Assembly: GCF_036227265.1 (NCBI RefSeq)
Contig: NZ_CP109446.1
Coordinates: 905,501 to 969,500, forward strand
Direction: 5' to 3'
Source of the DNA: Streptomyces sp. NBC_01476
Lineage (GTDB): Bacteria; Actinomycetota; Actinomycetes; Streptomycetales; Streptomycetaceae
Length of the DNA stretch: 64,000 nt
Made by a program: the position numbers and the translations under genes. This document shows, one piece after another, positions 32,367 through 39,851 of the stretch; the stretch's first letter is position 1, and each line of letters begins with the position of its first letter. The notes beneath the pieces were generated by a model. It was not told the DNA's origin. It saw nothing but the letters and a program-made list of their open reading frames with translations, and searched no databases.

Positions 32367-33137
32367 GTGGCGGTCATGCGGGCCCAGGAACGCCAGCACC
32401 GTATCCTCGCGCTCGCCCGCCACCAGGGACAGGTCGACGTCTCCACCATGGCGACCGATCTCGCGGTGGCGCCGGAAACCATCCGGCGCGACCTCGGGGT
32501 GCTGGAGCGCCGGGGCCTGGTGCGCCGCACCTACGGCGGCGCCTATCCGGTCGAAGGCGCCGGTTTCGAGACGGACCTGGCCCAGCGGGTCACCCTGCAC
32601 GTGCCCGACAAGCGCCGGATCGCCGCCGAGGCGGTCAAGCTGCTCGGCGAGGCGGAGACCGTGTTCGTCGACGAGGGCTACACCCCGCAGATCCTCGCCG
32701 CACTGCTGCCGGGCGACCGGCCGCTGACCGTGGTGACCGCCTCGCTGACCACGGCGGCGGCCGTCGCGGACTCCCCGAACACCACCGTGCTGCTGCTCGG
32801 CGGCCGGGTCCGGGCCCGGACCCTGGCCACCGTCGGCTCCTGGGCCTGCGCGATGCTGTCCGGCTTCGTGATCGACCTGGCGTTCATGGGCTCGAACGGC
32901 ATCTCCCGCGAACTGGGCCTGACCACACCCGATCCGGTCGTCGCCGACGTCAAGGCCAAGGCGGTGGAGGTCTCCCGCCGGAGGGTGTTCATGGGCCACC
33001 ACAGCAAGTTCGGCGCGAGCAGCTTCTGCCGCTTCGCCGATGTCGCCGACTTCGAGGCGATCGTCACCGACACCGGTCTGTCCAGCGCCGAGGCGCACCG
33101 CTACGCACTGCTCGGCCCTCGCGTCTTCAGGGTCTGA
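32367..33137 (+). CDS. DeoR/GlpR-family transcriptional regulator
   Basis: The 256-residue protein starts at GTG 32367 or ATG 32376 (MRAQERQHRILALARHQG). Residues 10-60 are the DeoR helix-turn-helix (VDVSTMATDLAVAPETIRRDLGVLE). The rest is the sugar-phosphate sensor domain, with FVDEGYTPQILAAL, FMGSNGISRELGLTTPD and FMGHHSKFG. Regulators of this family respond to phosphorylated sugars or polyols, and most repress adjacent uptake and catabolic genes, here the ABC importer and dehydrogenase that follow. Confidence 0.92.
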   Translation: MAVMRAQERQHRILALARHQGQVDVSTMATDLAVAPETIRRDLGVLERRGLVRRTYGGAYPVEGAGFETDLAQRVTLHVPDKRRIAAEAVKLLGEAETVFVDEGYTPQILAALLPGDRPLTVVTASLTTAAAVADSPNTTVLLLGGRVRARTLATVGSWACAMLSGFVIDLAFMGSNGISRELGLTTPDPVVADVKAKAVEVSRRRVFMGHHSKFGASSFCRFADVADFEAIVTDTGLSSAEAHRYALLGPRVFRV

Positions 33138-33140
33138 CCC

Positions 33141-33157
33141 GCGGGCTCCGCGCCCGC
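33141..33157 (+). terminator. small hairpin after the DeoR gene
   Basis: GCGGGC (33141-33146) and GCCCGC (33152-33157) flank a 5-base loop, 3 bases after the DeoR stop. It may be a weak terminator or attenuator before the transporter operon. Confidence 0.35.
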
Positions 33158-33273
33158 ACCGCCCCCCACCCCCCGCTCCCCGTATCCGAACTCCCCCGGC
33201 GGCCACGCCGGTCCGGGCTGAGCCGTGCCCGGAACCCCCTCACCCTCACCCCTGGTCATGAAAGGGACACATC

Positions 33274-34638
33274 ATGACGCATATCACGAGAACCTCCCGC
33301 CGCGTACTGCCCCCGCTCGCCCTGGCCCTGTGCGGCACCCTGCTCGCCGCGGGCTGCTCGGGAGCCGGCGGCTCCGGCGGCGGCGGATCGCACGCGATCA
33401 ACGTGCTGATGGTCAACAACCCGCAGATGGAGGACTTGCAGAAGCTCACCGCTGCCAACTTCACCAAGTCCACCGGGATCAAGGTGAACTTCACCGTGCT
33501 CCCCGAGGACGACGTCCGCGACAAGATCACCCAGGACTTCTCCAGCCAGGCCGGACAGTACGACGTGGCGACCATCAGCAACTACGAGGCGCCGATCTAC
33601 GCCAAGAACGGCTGGCTGTCGCCGCTGACCGCGAAGGCCACCGCCGACACCTCCTTCGACCAGAACGACATCCTGCCCGCGATGCGCGAATCGCTCACCT
33701 ACAACGGCCAGATCTACGCGGAGCCCTTCTACGGCGAGTCCTCGTTCCTGATGTACCGCAAGGACGTGTTCGCCGCGAAGAACCTGACGATGCCCGCCAA
33801 TCCGACCTGGACCCAGGTCGCCGATCTCGCGGCGAAGGCCGACGGCGCCCAGTCCGGCATGAAGGGCATCTGCCTGCGCGGCCAGCCCGGCTGGGGCGAG
33901 ATGATCGCACCGCTGACCACCGTGGTGAACACCATGGGCGGCACCTGGTTCGACAAGGACTGGCAGGCCCAGCTGACCAGCCCGGCGTTCACCAAGGCCA
34001 CCAAGTTCTACGTCGACCTGGTCCGCGCGCACGGCGAGGCCGGCGCCCCGCAGTCCGGCTTCACCGAGTGCCTGAACGACTTGGAGCAGGGCAAGGTCGC
34101 CATGTGGTACGACGCCACGTCGGCGGCCGGCTCGCTGGAGGCCAAGGAGTCCCCGGTCGCCGGGAAGATCGGATACGTGCCCGCACCGGTCGAGCAGACC
34201 AAGAGTTCGGGCTGGCTGTACACCTGGGCCTGGGGCCTGCAGAAGGCGAGCAAACACCAGGACGACGCCTGGAAGTTCATCTCCTGGGCGTCCGGCAAGG
34301 GATACGAGAACCTGGTCGGCAAGCAGCTCGGCTGGTCCCGGGTGCCGGCCGGCAAGCGCACCTCGACGTACTCCAACCCCAGCTATGTGGCGGCCTCCTC
34401 GGCCTTCGCCAAGCCGACCTTGACCGCGCTGGACGCCGCCGACCCGGCCGACCCCGGCGTGCAGCCGCGGCCGGCGCCGGGCATCCAGTTCGTCGGCATA
34501 CCGGAGTTCACCGATCTGGGCACCCAGGTCTCCCAGCAGATCAACGCGGCCATCGCCGGGCGGACCAGTGTCGACAGCGCCCTGAAGTCGAGCCAGTCGC
34601 TCGCCGAGAAGGTGGCCGACAAGTACGCGGGGAAGTGA
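33274..34638 (+). CDS. carbohydrate ABC-transporter substrate-binding lipoprotein
   Basis: The 454-residue protein starts at ATG 33274 after AAAGGGAC. Residues 1-28 are a lipoprotein signal (LALCGTLLAAGCSGAGG, with Cys as the lipidated residue). The mature part is a cluster-B/extracytoplasmic family 1 sugar-binding fold: NVLMVNNPQMEDLQKL, STGIKVNFTVLPEDD, YDVATISNYEAPIYAKNGWL, and AEPFYGESSFLMYRKDVF. It belongs with polyol/maltose-type binders, and the dehydrogenase at 36504 favours a polyol such as sorbitol, mannitol or xylitol. Confidence 0.92.
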   Translation: MTHITRTSRRVLPPLALALCGTLLAAGCSGAGGSGGGGSHAINVLMVNNPQMEDLQKLTAANFTKSTGIKVNFTVLPEDDVRDKITQDFSSQAGQYDVATISNYEAPIYAKNGWLSPLTAKATADTSFDQNDILPAMRESLTYNGQIYAEPFYGESSFLMYRKDVFAAKNLTMPANPTWTQVADLAAKADGAQSGMKGICLRGQPGWGEMIAPLTTVVNTMGGTWFDKDWQAQLTSPAFTKATKFYVDLVRAHGEAGAPQSGFTECLNDLEQGKVAMWYDATSAAGSLEAKESPVAGKIGYVPAPVEQTKSSGWLYTWAWGLQKASKHQDDAWKFISWASGKGYENLVGKQLGWSRVPAGKRTSTYSNPSYVAASSAFAKPTLTALDAADPADPGVQPRPAPGIQFVGIPEFTDLGTQVSQQINAAIAGRTSVDSALKSSQSLAEKVADKYAGK

Positions 34639-34642
34639 CGGT

Positions 34643-35614
34643 GTGAGCACCCCTTCGGTCACCCGGCGCCTGCGGGCCCCGCGATCTGCGGTCGGGCGGG
34701 CGGCCTCCTCCCCGCCGGCCGCCCGGCCGCGCGGCGCCTGGGCCCGGCGCGCCCCGCTGCTGCCGGCGCTGCTCTTCATGATCGTGGTCACCCAGCTGCC
34801 GTTCGTCGGGACCCTGGTGATCTCGTTCATGCGCTGGAACGCGCTCGACCCCGGCGACCGCGGCTTCGCCGGGATCCAGAACTACAAGGAGGAGTTCACC
34901 GATCCGCAGCTGCGCTCGGCGCTGACCACCACGGTGGTGCTCACCGCCGCCGTGGTGGCGGTGAGCCTGCTGCTCGGGCTCGGCCTCGCGCTGCTGCTTG
35001 ACCGGAAGTTCATCGGCCGCGGCGCGGTGCGCACCTTGCTGATCACCCCGTTCCTGGTGGTCCCGGTGGCGTCCGCGCTGCTGTGGAAGCACGCCCTCTA
35101 CAACGCCACGTACGGCCTCTTCAACGGAACGCTGACCTGGCTGTGGAGCCTGTTCGGCAGTGACAACGCGCCGCAGCCGGACTGGCTTTCGGTGGTGCCG
35201 CTGCTGTCGGTGGAGGCGTCGCTGGTGTGGCAGTGGACACCGTTCATGATGCTGATCCTGCTGGCCGGGCTGCAGAGCCGCCCCACCGACATCGCCGAGG
35301 CGGCCCGGGTGGACGGCGCCGGGGCCTGGCACATCTTCCGCTATCTGACCTTCCCGCACCTGCGGCGCTATCTGGAACTGGCGGCGCTGCTTGGCACGGT
35401 CTACGTGGTGCAGAACTTCGACGCGGTCTTCACCCTCACTTCGGGTGGGCTCGGCACCGCGAACCTGCCGTACACCGTCTACACGACCTTCTACCAGGCC
35501 CACGACTACGGGCAGGCCTCCGCCGAAGGCGTGATCGTGGTGGTGCTGTCGATCATCGTGGCGACCTTCGCGCTGCGGACCGTCTCGTCGCTCTTCCGGG
35601 AGGAGATCCGCTGA
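34643..35614 (+). CDS. sugar ABC-transporter permease (MalF-like)
   Basis: The 323-residue protein from GTG 34643 has a 40-residue basic/Pro-rich lead and six hydrophobic segments. The cytoplasmic EAA loop DIAEAARVDGAGAWHIFRYLTFPHL is the ATPase contact. It begins 4 bases after the binding-protein gene and its stop overlaps the next permease start by one base (TGATG). Confidence 0.92.
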   Translation: MSTPSVTRRLRAPRSAVGRAASSPPAARPRGAWARRAPLLPALLFMIVVTQLPFVGTLVISFMRWNALDPGDRGFAGIQNYKEEFTDPQLRSALTTTVVLTAAVVAVSLLLGLGLALLLDRKFIGRGAVRTLLITPFLVVPVASALLWKHALYNATYGLFNGTLTWLWSLFGSDNAPQPDWLSVVPLLSVEASLVWQWTPFMMLILLAGLQSRPTDIAEAARVDGAGAWHIFRYLTFPHLRRYLELAALLGTVYVVQNFDAVFTLTSGGLGTANLPYTVYTTFYQAHDYGQASAEGVIVVVLSIIVATFALRTVSSLFREEIR

Positions 35615-36507
35615 TGTCCGCGACCACACTCACCGCCCCCGCCGCCGCCACCGCGCCGGCCCCCGGCCATGACCCGCGGCGCCGCACCCGGCGCAACAGC
35701 ACACTGCTGGGGCTGCTCGCCTGGCTCTGCGGGATCGTCTTCTTCCTGCCGTTCGCCTGGATGGTGCTCACCTCGCTGCACAGCGAGCAGGACGCGGCCA
35801 CCAACCCGCCGAGCCTCGGGGCCGCACTGACCCTGAACGGGTACCGGGAGTTCTTCGGCTCCGGCACCGGCGTCAGCCCCTGGCCGCCGCTGATCAACTC
35901 GCTGACCGCGAGCGTCGCCTCGACCGTCCTGGTGCTGCTGCTGGCGACCCCGGCGGCGTACGCGCTGTCGATCAAGCCGGTGCGCAAGTGGACCGACGTG
36001 ATGTTCTTCTTCCTGTCCACCAAGATGCTGCCGGCCGTCGCCGGGCTGCTGCCGGTGTACCTGATCGCGAAGAACACCGGGCTGCTGGACAACATCTGGC
36101 TGCTGGTCATCCTCTACACCTCGATGAACCTGCCGATCGCGGTGTGGATGATGCGCTCGTTCCTCGCCGACGTCCCGGTGGCGATCCTGGAGGCCGCCTC
36201 GATCGACGGCGCCGGCCTGCCGACCGTGCTGGTGCGGATCGTGGCGCCGGTGGTCGCACCGGGCATCGCCGCGACCGCGCTGATCTCGTTCATCTTCAGC
36301 TGGAACGAGCTGCTCTTCGCACGGGTGCTCACCGGTGTGGTGGCCAACACCGCACCGGTCTTCCTCACCGGCTTCGTCACCAGCCAGGGCCTGTTCCTGG
36401 CCAAGGTGTGCGCCGCCGCCGTGTGCATCTCCCTACCGGTGCTCGCCGCCGGGTTCGCCGCCCAGGACAAGCTCGTCCAGGGCCTTTCCCTTGGAGCCGT
36501 CAAGTGA
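35614..36507 (+). CDS. sugar ABC-transporter permease (MalG-like)
   Basis: The 297-residue second permease starts at ATG 35614. Six membrane segments and the EAA loop ILEAASIDGAGLPTVLVRIVAPVVAPG are visible, as is FFLSTKMLPAVAGLLPVYL, typical of polyol-type MalG relatives (SmoG/MtlG group). No ABC ATPase gene follows. In Streptomyces a shared ATPase such as MsiK commonly energises several sugar importers, so that is the likely arrangement. Confidence 0.92.
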   Translation: MSATTLTAPAAATAPAPGHDPRRRTRRNSTLLGLLAWLCGIVFFLPFAWMVLTSLHSEQDAATNPPSLGAALTLNGYREFFGSGTGVSPWPPLINSLTASVASTVLVLLLATPAAYALSIKPVRKWTDVMFFFLSTKMLPAVAGLLPVYLIAKNTGLLDNIWLLVILYTSMNLPIAVWMMRSFLADVPVAILEAASIDGAGLPTVLVRIVAPVVAPGIAATALISFIFSWNELLFARVLTGVVANTAPVFLTGFVTSQGLFLAKVCAAAVCISLPVLAAGFAAQDKLVQGLSLGAVK

Positions 36508-37493
36508 AGGCAGCCGTCATCAGTTCCGTCGGCCAGGTGGGCATCGAGACCGTGGACGACCCGGCGCCCGGCCCGTCCGATGTGGTGGTGCGGGTCGCCG
36601 CGTGCGGGCTGTGCGGCACCGATCTGCACATCCTGCAGGGCGAGTTCGCGCCGACCCTGCCGATCGTGCCGGGCCACGAGTTCGCCGGCGAGATCGTCGC
36701 GGTCGGGGGCCGGGTGGAAGGTCTCGCGGTCGGCGACCAGGTGGCCGTCGACCCGTCGCTGTACTGCCACGAGTGCCACTACTGCCGGATCGGCCGCAGC
36801 AACCTGTGCGAGCGGTGGGCGGCGATCGGGGTCACGGTGCCGGGCGGCGCCGCGGAGTACGCCGCCGCGCCCGCCGCCAACTGCGTGAAGCTGCCCGAGC
36901 ACGTCCGCACCCAGGACGCGGCGCTGATCGAGCCGCTGTCCTGCGCGGTGCGCGGTTACGACATCCTGCGCAGCCAACTGGCCAGCCATGTGCTGATCTA
37001 CGGGTCGGGCACGATGGGCCTGATGATGATGGAACTGGCCAAGCGCACCGGGGCCGCCACCGTCGACATGGTGGACATCAACGAGGAACGGCTGGCCACC
37101 GCCCGGTCGCTGGGGTGCAGCGCGGCGGCGACCGGCGCGGACGAGATCGAACGGCCGCGCGGCTGGGACGTGGTGATCGACGCCACCGGCAACGCCGACG
37201 CGATCCAGGACGCGCTCGGCCGGGTCGGCAAGGGCGGCACGTATCTGCAGTTCGGGGTCGCCGACTACGCGGCGCGCGCGGTCATCGAGCCGTACCGCAT
37301 CTACAACCAGGAGATCACCATCACCGGGTCCATGGCGGTGCTGCACAGCTACGAACGGGCCGCCGAACTCTTCGCCGGCGGTGTGCTCGACCCGGATGTC
37401 TTCATCAGCGACCGGCTGCCCCTGGTGGACTACGCGGCGGCGCTGGAGCGGTTCCGGGCCGGCAAGGGCCGCAAGATCCAGGTGACGCCCTGA
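36504..37493 (+). CDS. zinc-dependent medium-chain dehydrogenase, polyol-type
   Basis: The 329-residue protein starts at GTG 36504, overlapping the permease stop (GTGA). ACGLCGTDLH gives the catalytic zinc Cys and PGHEFAGEIV the His/Glu pair. CHECHYCRIGRSNLC holds four structural zinc Cys. LIYGSGTMGLMMMELAKR is the cofactor-binding motif. The arrangement matches sorbitol/xylitol/threonine-type dehydrogenases of the MDR family. It would oxidise the imported polyol in the cytosol. No kinase gene is present, supporting a dehydrogenase-first route. Confidence 0.9.
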   Translation: MKAAVISSVGQVGIETVDDPAPGPSDVVVRVAACGLCGTDLHILQGEFAPTLPIVPGHEFAGEIVAVGGRVEGLAVGDQVAVDPSLYCHECHYCRIGRSNLCERWAAIGVTVPGGAAEYAAAPAANCVKLPEHVRTQDAALIEPLSCAVRGYDILRSQLASHVLIYGSGTMGLMMMELAKRTGAATVDMVDINEERLATARSLGCSAAATGADEIERPRGWDVVIDATGNADAIQDALGRVGKGGTYLQFGVADYAARAVIEPYRIYNQEITITGSMAVLHSYERAAELFAGGVLDPDVFISDRLPLVDYAAALERFRAGKGRKIQVTP

Positions 37494-37521
37494 CCCGGCG
37501 CCGGGCCCCGCGCCTGCCCCC

Positions 37522-37538
37522 GCACCGGAGGCCGGTGC
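37522..37538 (+). terminator. hairpin after the polyol operon
   Basis: GCACCGG (37522-37528) and CCGGTGC (37532-37538) flank a 3-base loop, 28 bases after the dehydrogenase stop. Confidence 0.4.
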
Positions 37539-37575
37539 CCCGGCGCCCCGGGCCGGCCGTGGTGCGGGGCTGACG

Positions 37576-37581
37576 TAGAGT
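37576..37581 (+). promoter_or_regulatory. possible -10 element (TAGAGT) for the SDR gene at 37626
   Basis: TAGAGT fits TANNNT and would give a leader of about 37 bases with a GAGGAG ribosome site. No -35 was recognised. Confidence 0.35.
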
Positions 37582-37625
37582 CACTCCCCTCGCACCATCA
37601 CCGACCGCGCGAGGAGAGCAGCACC

Positions 37626-38261
37626 GTGAAGATCGTCGTGTTCGGCGCGAGCGGCGCCACCGGCCGCCAGGTCGTGTCCCAGGCCCTGGCGGCGGGCCAC
37701 GAGGTGACCGCCTTCGTCCGCGATCCGCTGCGTGCGCCCGCCGCCCACCCGGCGCTGCGGGTCGCGGTCGGCCAGGTCACCTCCGACCAGGAGGCGGTGA
37801 CCGGGGCGGTGCGCGGACAGGACGCGGTGCTCAGCACGCTGGGCACCAGCCGCGACCGGCAGGGCATGCTCTCCCCCACCGTGCACGCCGCGGCGCTCCC
37901 GGTGATCGTGGCGGCCATGCGCGAGACGGGGGTGCGCCGGGTGGTGTACCAGTCGTCGCTGGGGGTCGGTGAGAGCGTCGCGGACACACCGGCGCTGCTG
38001 CGGCTGCTGTACCGGCCGCTTGCCCGGGTCTTCGCCGACAAGGCCGCGGGCGAGGCGGCGCTGCGCGCCGGCGGCCTGGAGTGGACCCTGGTCTACCCGG
38101 TGATGATGACCAACGGCCCCCGCACGCGGACCTACCGGACCGGTGAGCATCTGAAGCTGACCGGGCTGCCGCGGGTCTCCCGGGCGGACGTCGCGGACTT
38201 CATGCTCCGCGAAGCCGGCGCCCCGGCCTACCCGTACAAGATCGCGATGATCACCGGCTGA
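37626..38261 (+). CDS. NAD(P)-binding atypical SDR protein
   Basis: The 211-residue protein starts at GTG 37626 with GCGAGGAGAG upstream. MKIVVFGASGATGRQVVSQAL is the cofactor motif of the SDR_a5/NAD(P)H-binding group, and VLSTLGTSRDRQG, VVYQSSLGVGES and WTLVYPVMMTNGP follow the same plan. Relatives reduce flavins or quinones or act as redox-sensing regulators. No partner gene points to a substrate. Confidence 0.85.
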   Translation: MKIVVFGASGATGRQVVSQALAAGHEVTAFVRDPLRAPAAHPALRVAVGQVTSDQEAVTGAVRGQDAVLSTLGTSRDRQGMLSPTVHAAALPVIVAAMRETGVRRVVYQSSLGVGESVADTPALLRLLYRPLARVFADKAAGEAALRAGGLEWTLVYPVMMTNGPRTRTYRTGEHLKLTGLPRVSRADVADFMLREAGAPAYPYKIAMITG

Positions 38262-38269
38262 GGCAGACT

Positions 38270-38308
38270 GTCCCCGGTGGCCCCGCTTCCCGGCGGGGTC
38301 CGGGGGAC
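38270..38308 (+). terminator. imperfect long hairpin between two SDR-like genes
   Basis: A nested inverted repeat, with core CCCCGC / GCGGGG and an outer GTCCCC / GGGGAC part, lies just after the gene ending at 38261. It may end that transcript or sit in the leader of the next. Confidence 0.45.
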
Positions 38309-38329
38309 GGCGAGTGCGGGGAGGCCGCG

Positions 38330-38995
38330 GTGAAAGTGATCGTCTTCGGTGGTTCGGGCATGGTGGGCCAAGGGGTGCTGCGGGCCTGTCTGCTGGACCC
38401 GGGGGTGACCGAGGTGGTGGCGGTGGTCAGACGCCCGCTGAAACGATCCGCCGAGAAACTGCGGGAGGTCCTGCACGACGACTTCACCGACTTCTCGGCC
38501 GTGGCCGGCGAGCTGACCGGCGCGGACGCCTGCTTCTACTGCCTCGGGGTCTCCTCGGCGGGCCGCGCCGAGGCCGAGTACCAGCGGCTGACCTACGACT
38601 ACGCGCTGGCCGCCGCCCGCGCCGTCACCGCCGGCAGCCCCGAGCTGACCTTCACCTATGTCTCGGGTGAGGGCACCGACAGCAGTGAGCGCGGCCGGTC
38701 GGCGTGGGCCCGGATCAAGGGCCGTACCGAGAACGCGCTGCTGTCGATGGACATGCGGGCGTACATGTTCCGCCCGGGCTGGATCCAGCCGGTGAACGGC
38801 GAGACCTCCCGCACCCGCTGGTACCGGGTGCTGTACGCGCTCACCTCGTGGCTCTACCCGGTGCTGCGCCGGGTGGTGCCCCGCCATGTCACCACCACCG
38901 ACCGTCTGGGACGCGCGATGCTGGCGGTGGTCCGGCTGGACGGCGGCGGCCCGCACATCCTGCACAGCCCGGACATCAACCGGCTGGGTGCCTGA
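38330..38995 (+). CDS. NAD(P)-binding Rossmann protein (nucleoside-diphosphate-sugar epimerase-like)
   Basis: The 221-residue protein starts at GTG 38330 behind GGGGAGGC. MKVIVFGGSGMVGQGVLRACL is the cofactor motif; FYCLGVSSAGRAEAEY and FTYVSGEGTDSSERGR match the NAD-epimerase-like proteins often annotated as short putative epimerases. VKGRTENALL contains the Lys of a possible proton relay but the Tyr is not evident. Function unknown. Confidence 0.8.
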   Translation: MKVIVFGGSGMVGQGVLRACLLDPGVTEVVAVVRRPLKRSAEKLREVLHDDFTDFSAVAGELTGADACFYCLGVSSAGRAEAEYQRLTYDYALAAARAVTAGSPELTFTYVSGEGTDSSERGRSAWARIKGRTENALLSMDMRAYMFRPGWIQPVNGETSRTRWYRVLYALTSWLYPVLRRVVPRHVTTTDRLGRAMLAVVRLDGGGPHILHSPDINRLGA

Positions 38996-39095
38996 TGGAT
39001 GCGGAGCGATGGCCGAGAAGTGACGATTCGGCGAGTCGGGCGTTCTTCCCGCCAGGACCGCATGCCGGGCCGCGGAACGGGGCAGATGCAGCGTC

Positions 39096-39851
39096 ATGAC
39101 GGAGATCGGCCTGCCCGGCGACGTGCGTGTCTGCCTGTTCGACCTCGACGGTGTGCTGACACCGACGGCCCTGATCCACGCCGCGGCGTGGAAGGAGATG
39201 TTCGACGAGTTCCTGCGGCGGCGCGACGGCGGGCGCGGTGAGGAGCGTTTCCGGCCGTTCGACGCCGGCGAGGACTACGACCACTATGTGGACGGCCGGC
39301 CCCGCGCCGAAGGGGTGCGCAGCTTCCTGGACTCCCGGGGGATCGAACTCCCCGAGGGCGAGGAGGACGACCCGCCGGACGCCGAGACGGTGCACGGCCT
39401 CGGCAACCGCAAGAACGTCCTGGTGCTGGAGAAGATCCGCACCCAGGGCGTCAAGCCGTATCCGGGGTCGGTGCGCTATGTCGAGGCGGTCCGGGCGGCC
39501 GGCCTGCGCACCGCCGTGGTGTCGTCCAGCGCCAACACCAAGGACGTCCTCGTCTCGGCCGGCATCGAGCATCTGATGGACGTGCGGGTCGACGGCCTGA
39601 CCGCCATCGAGCAGGGGCTGCGCGGCAAGCCCAAGCCGGACACCTTCCTTGCCGCGGCCCGTGAACTGGGCGCCGAGCCGGGACAGGCGGCGGTCTTCGA
39701 GGACGCCCTGGTCGGCATGGACGCAGGCCGCGAGGGGCAGTTCGGCTACGTGGTCGGCGTGGACCGCGTCGGCCAGGCCGAGGAACTGCGTAAACACGGT
39801 GCGGATATCGTCGTGACAGATCTGTCCGATCTGCTCGGGAGGACCGTGTGA
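39096..39851 (+). CDS. HAD hydrolase, beta-phosphoglucomutase-like
   Basis: The 251-residue protein has CLFDLDGVLTPTALIHAAAW (nucleophile and acid Asp), VVSSSANTKDVL (motif II), GKPKPDTFLAAARELG (motif III Lys) and FEDALVGMDAGREG (motif IV). It directly precedes and overlaps the GH65 gene (GTGA), the usual pairing in which the phosphorylase makes beta-glucose-1-phosphate and this enzyme isomerises it to glucose-6-phosphate. Confidence 0.9.
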   Translation: MTEIGLPGDVRVCLFDLDGVLTPTALIHAAAWKEMFDEFLRRRDGGRGEERFRPFDAGEDYDHYVDGRPRAEGVRSFLDSRGIELPEGEEDDPPDAETVHGLGNRKNVLVLEKIRTQGVKPYPGSVRYVEAVRAAGLRTAVVSSSANTKDVLVSAGIEHLMDVRVDGLTAIEQGLRGKPKPDTFLAAARELGAEPGQAAVFEDALVGMDAGREGQFGYVVGVDRVGQAEELRKHGADIVVTDLSDLLGRTV

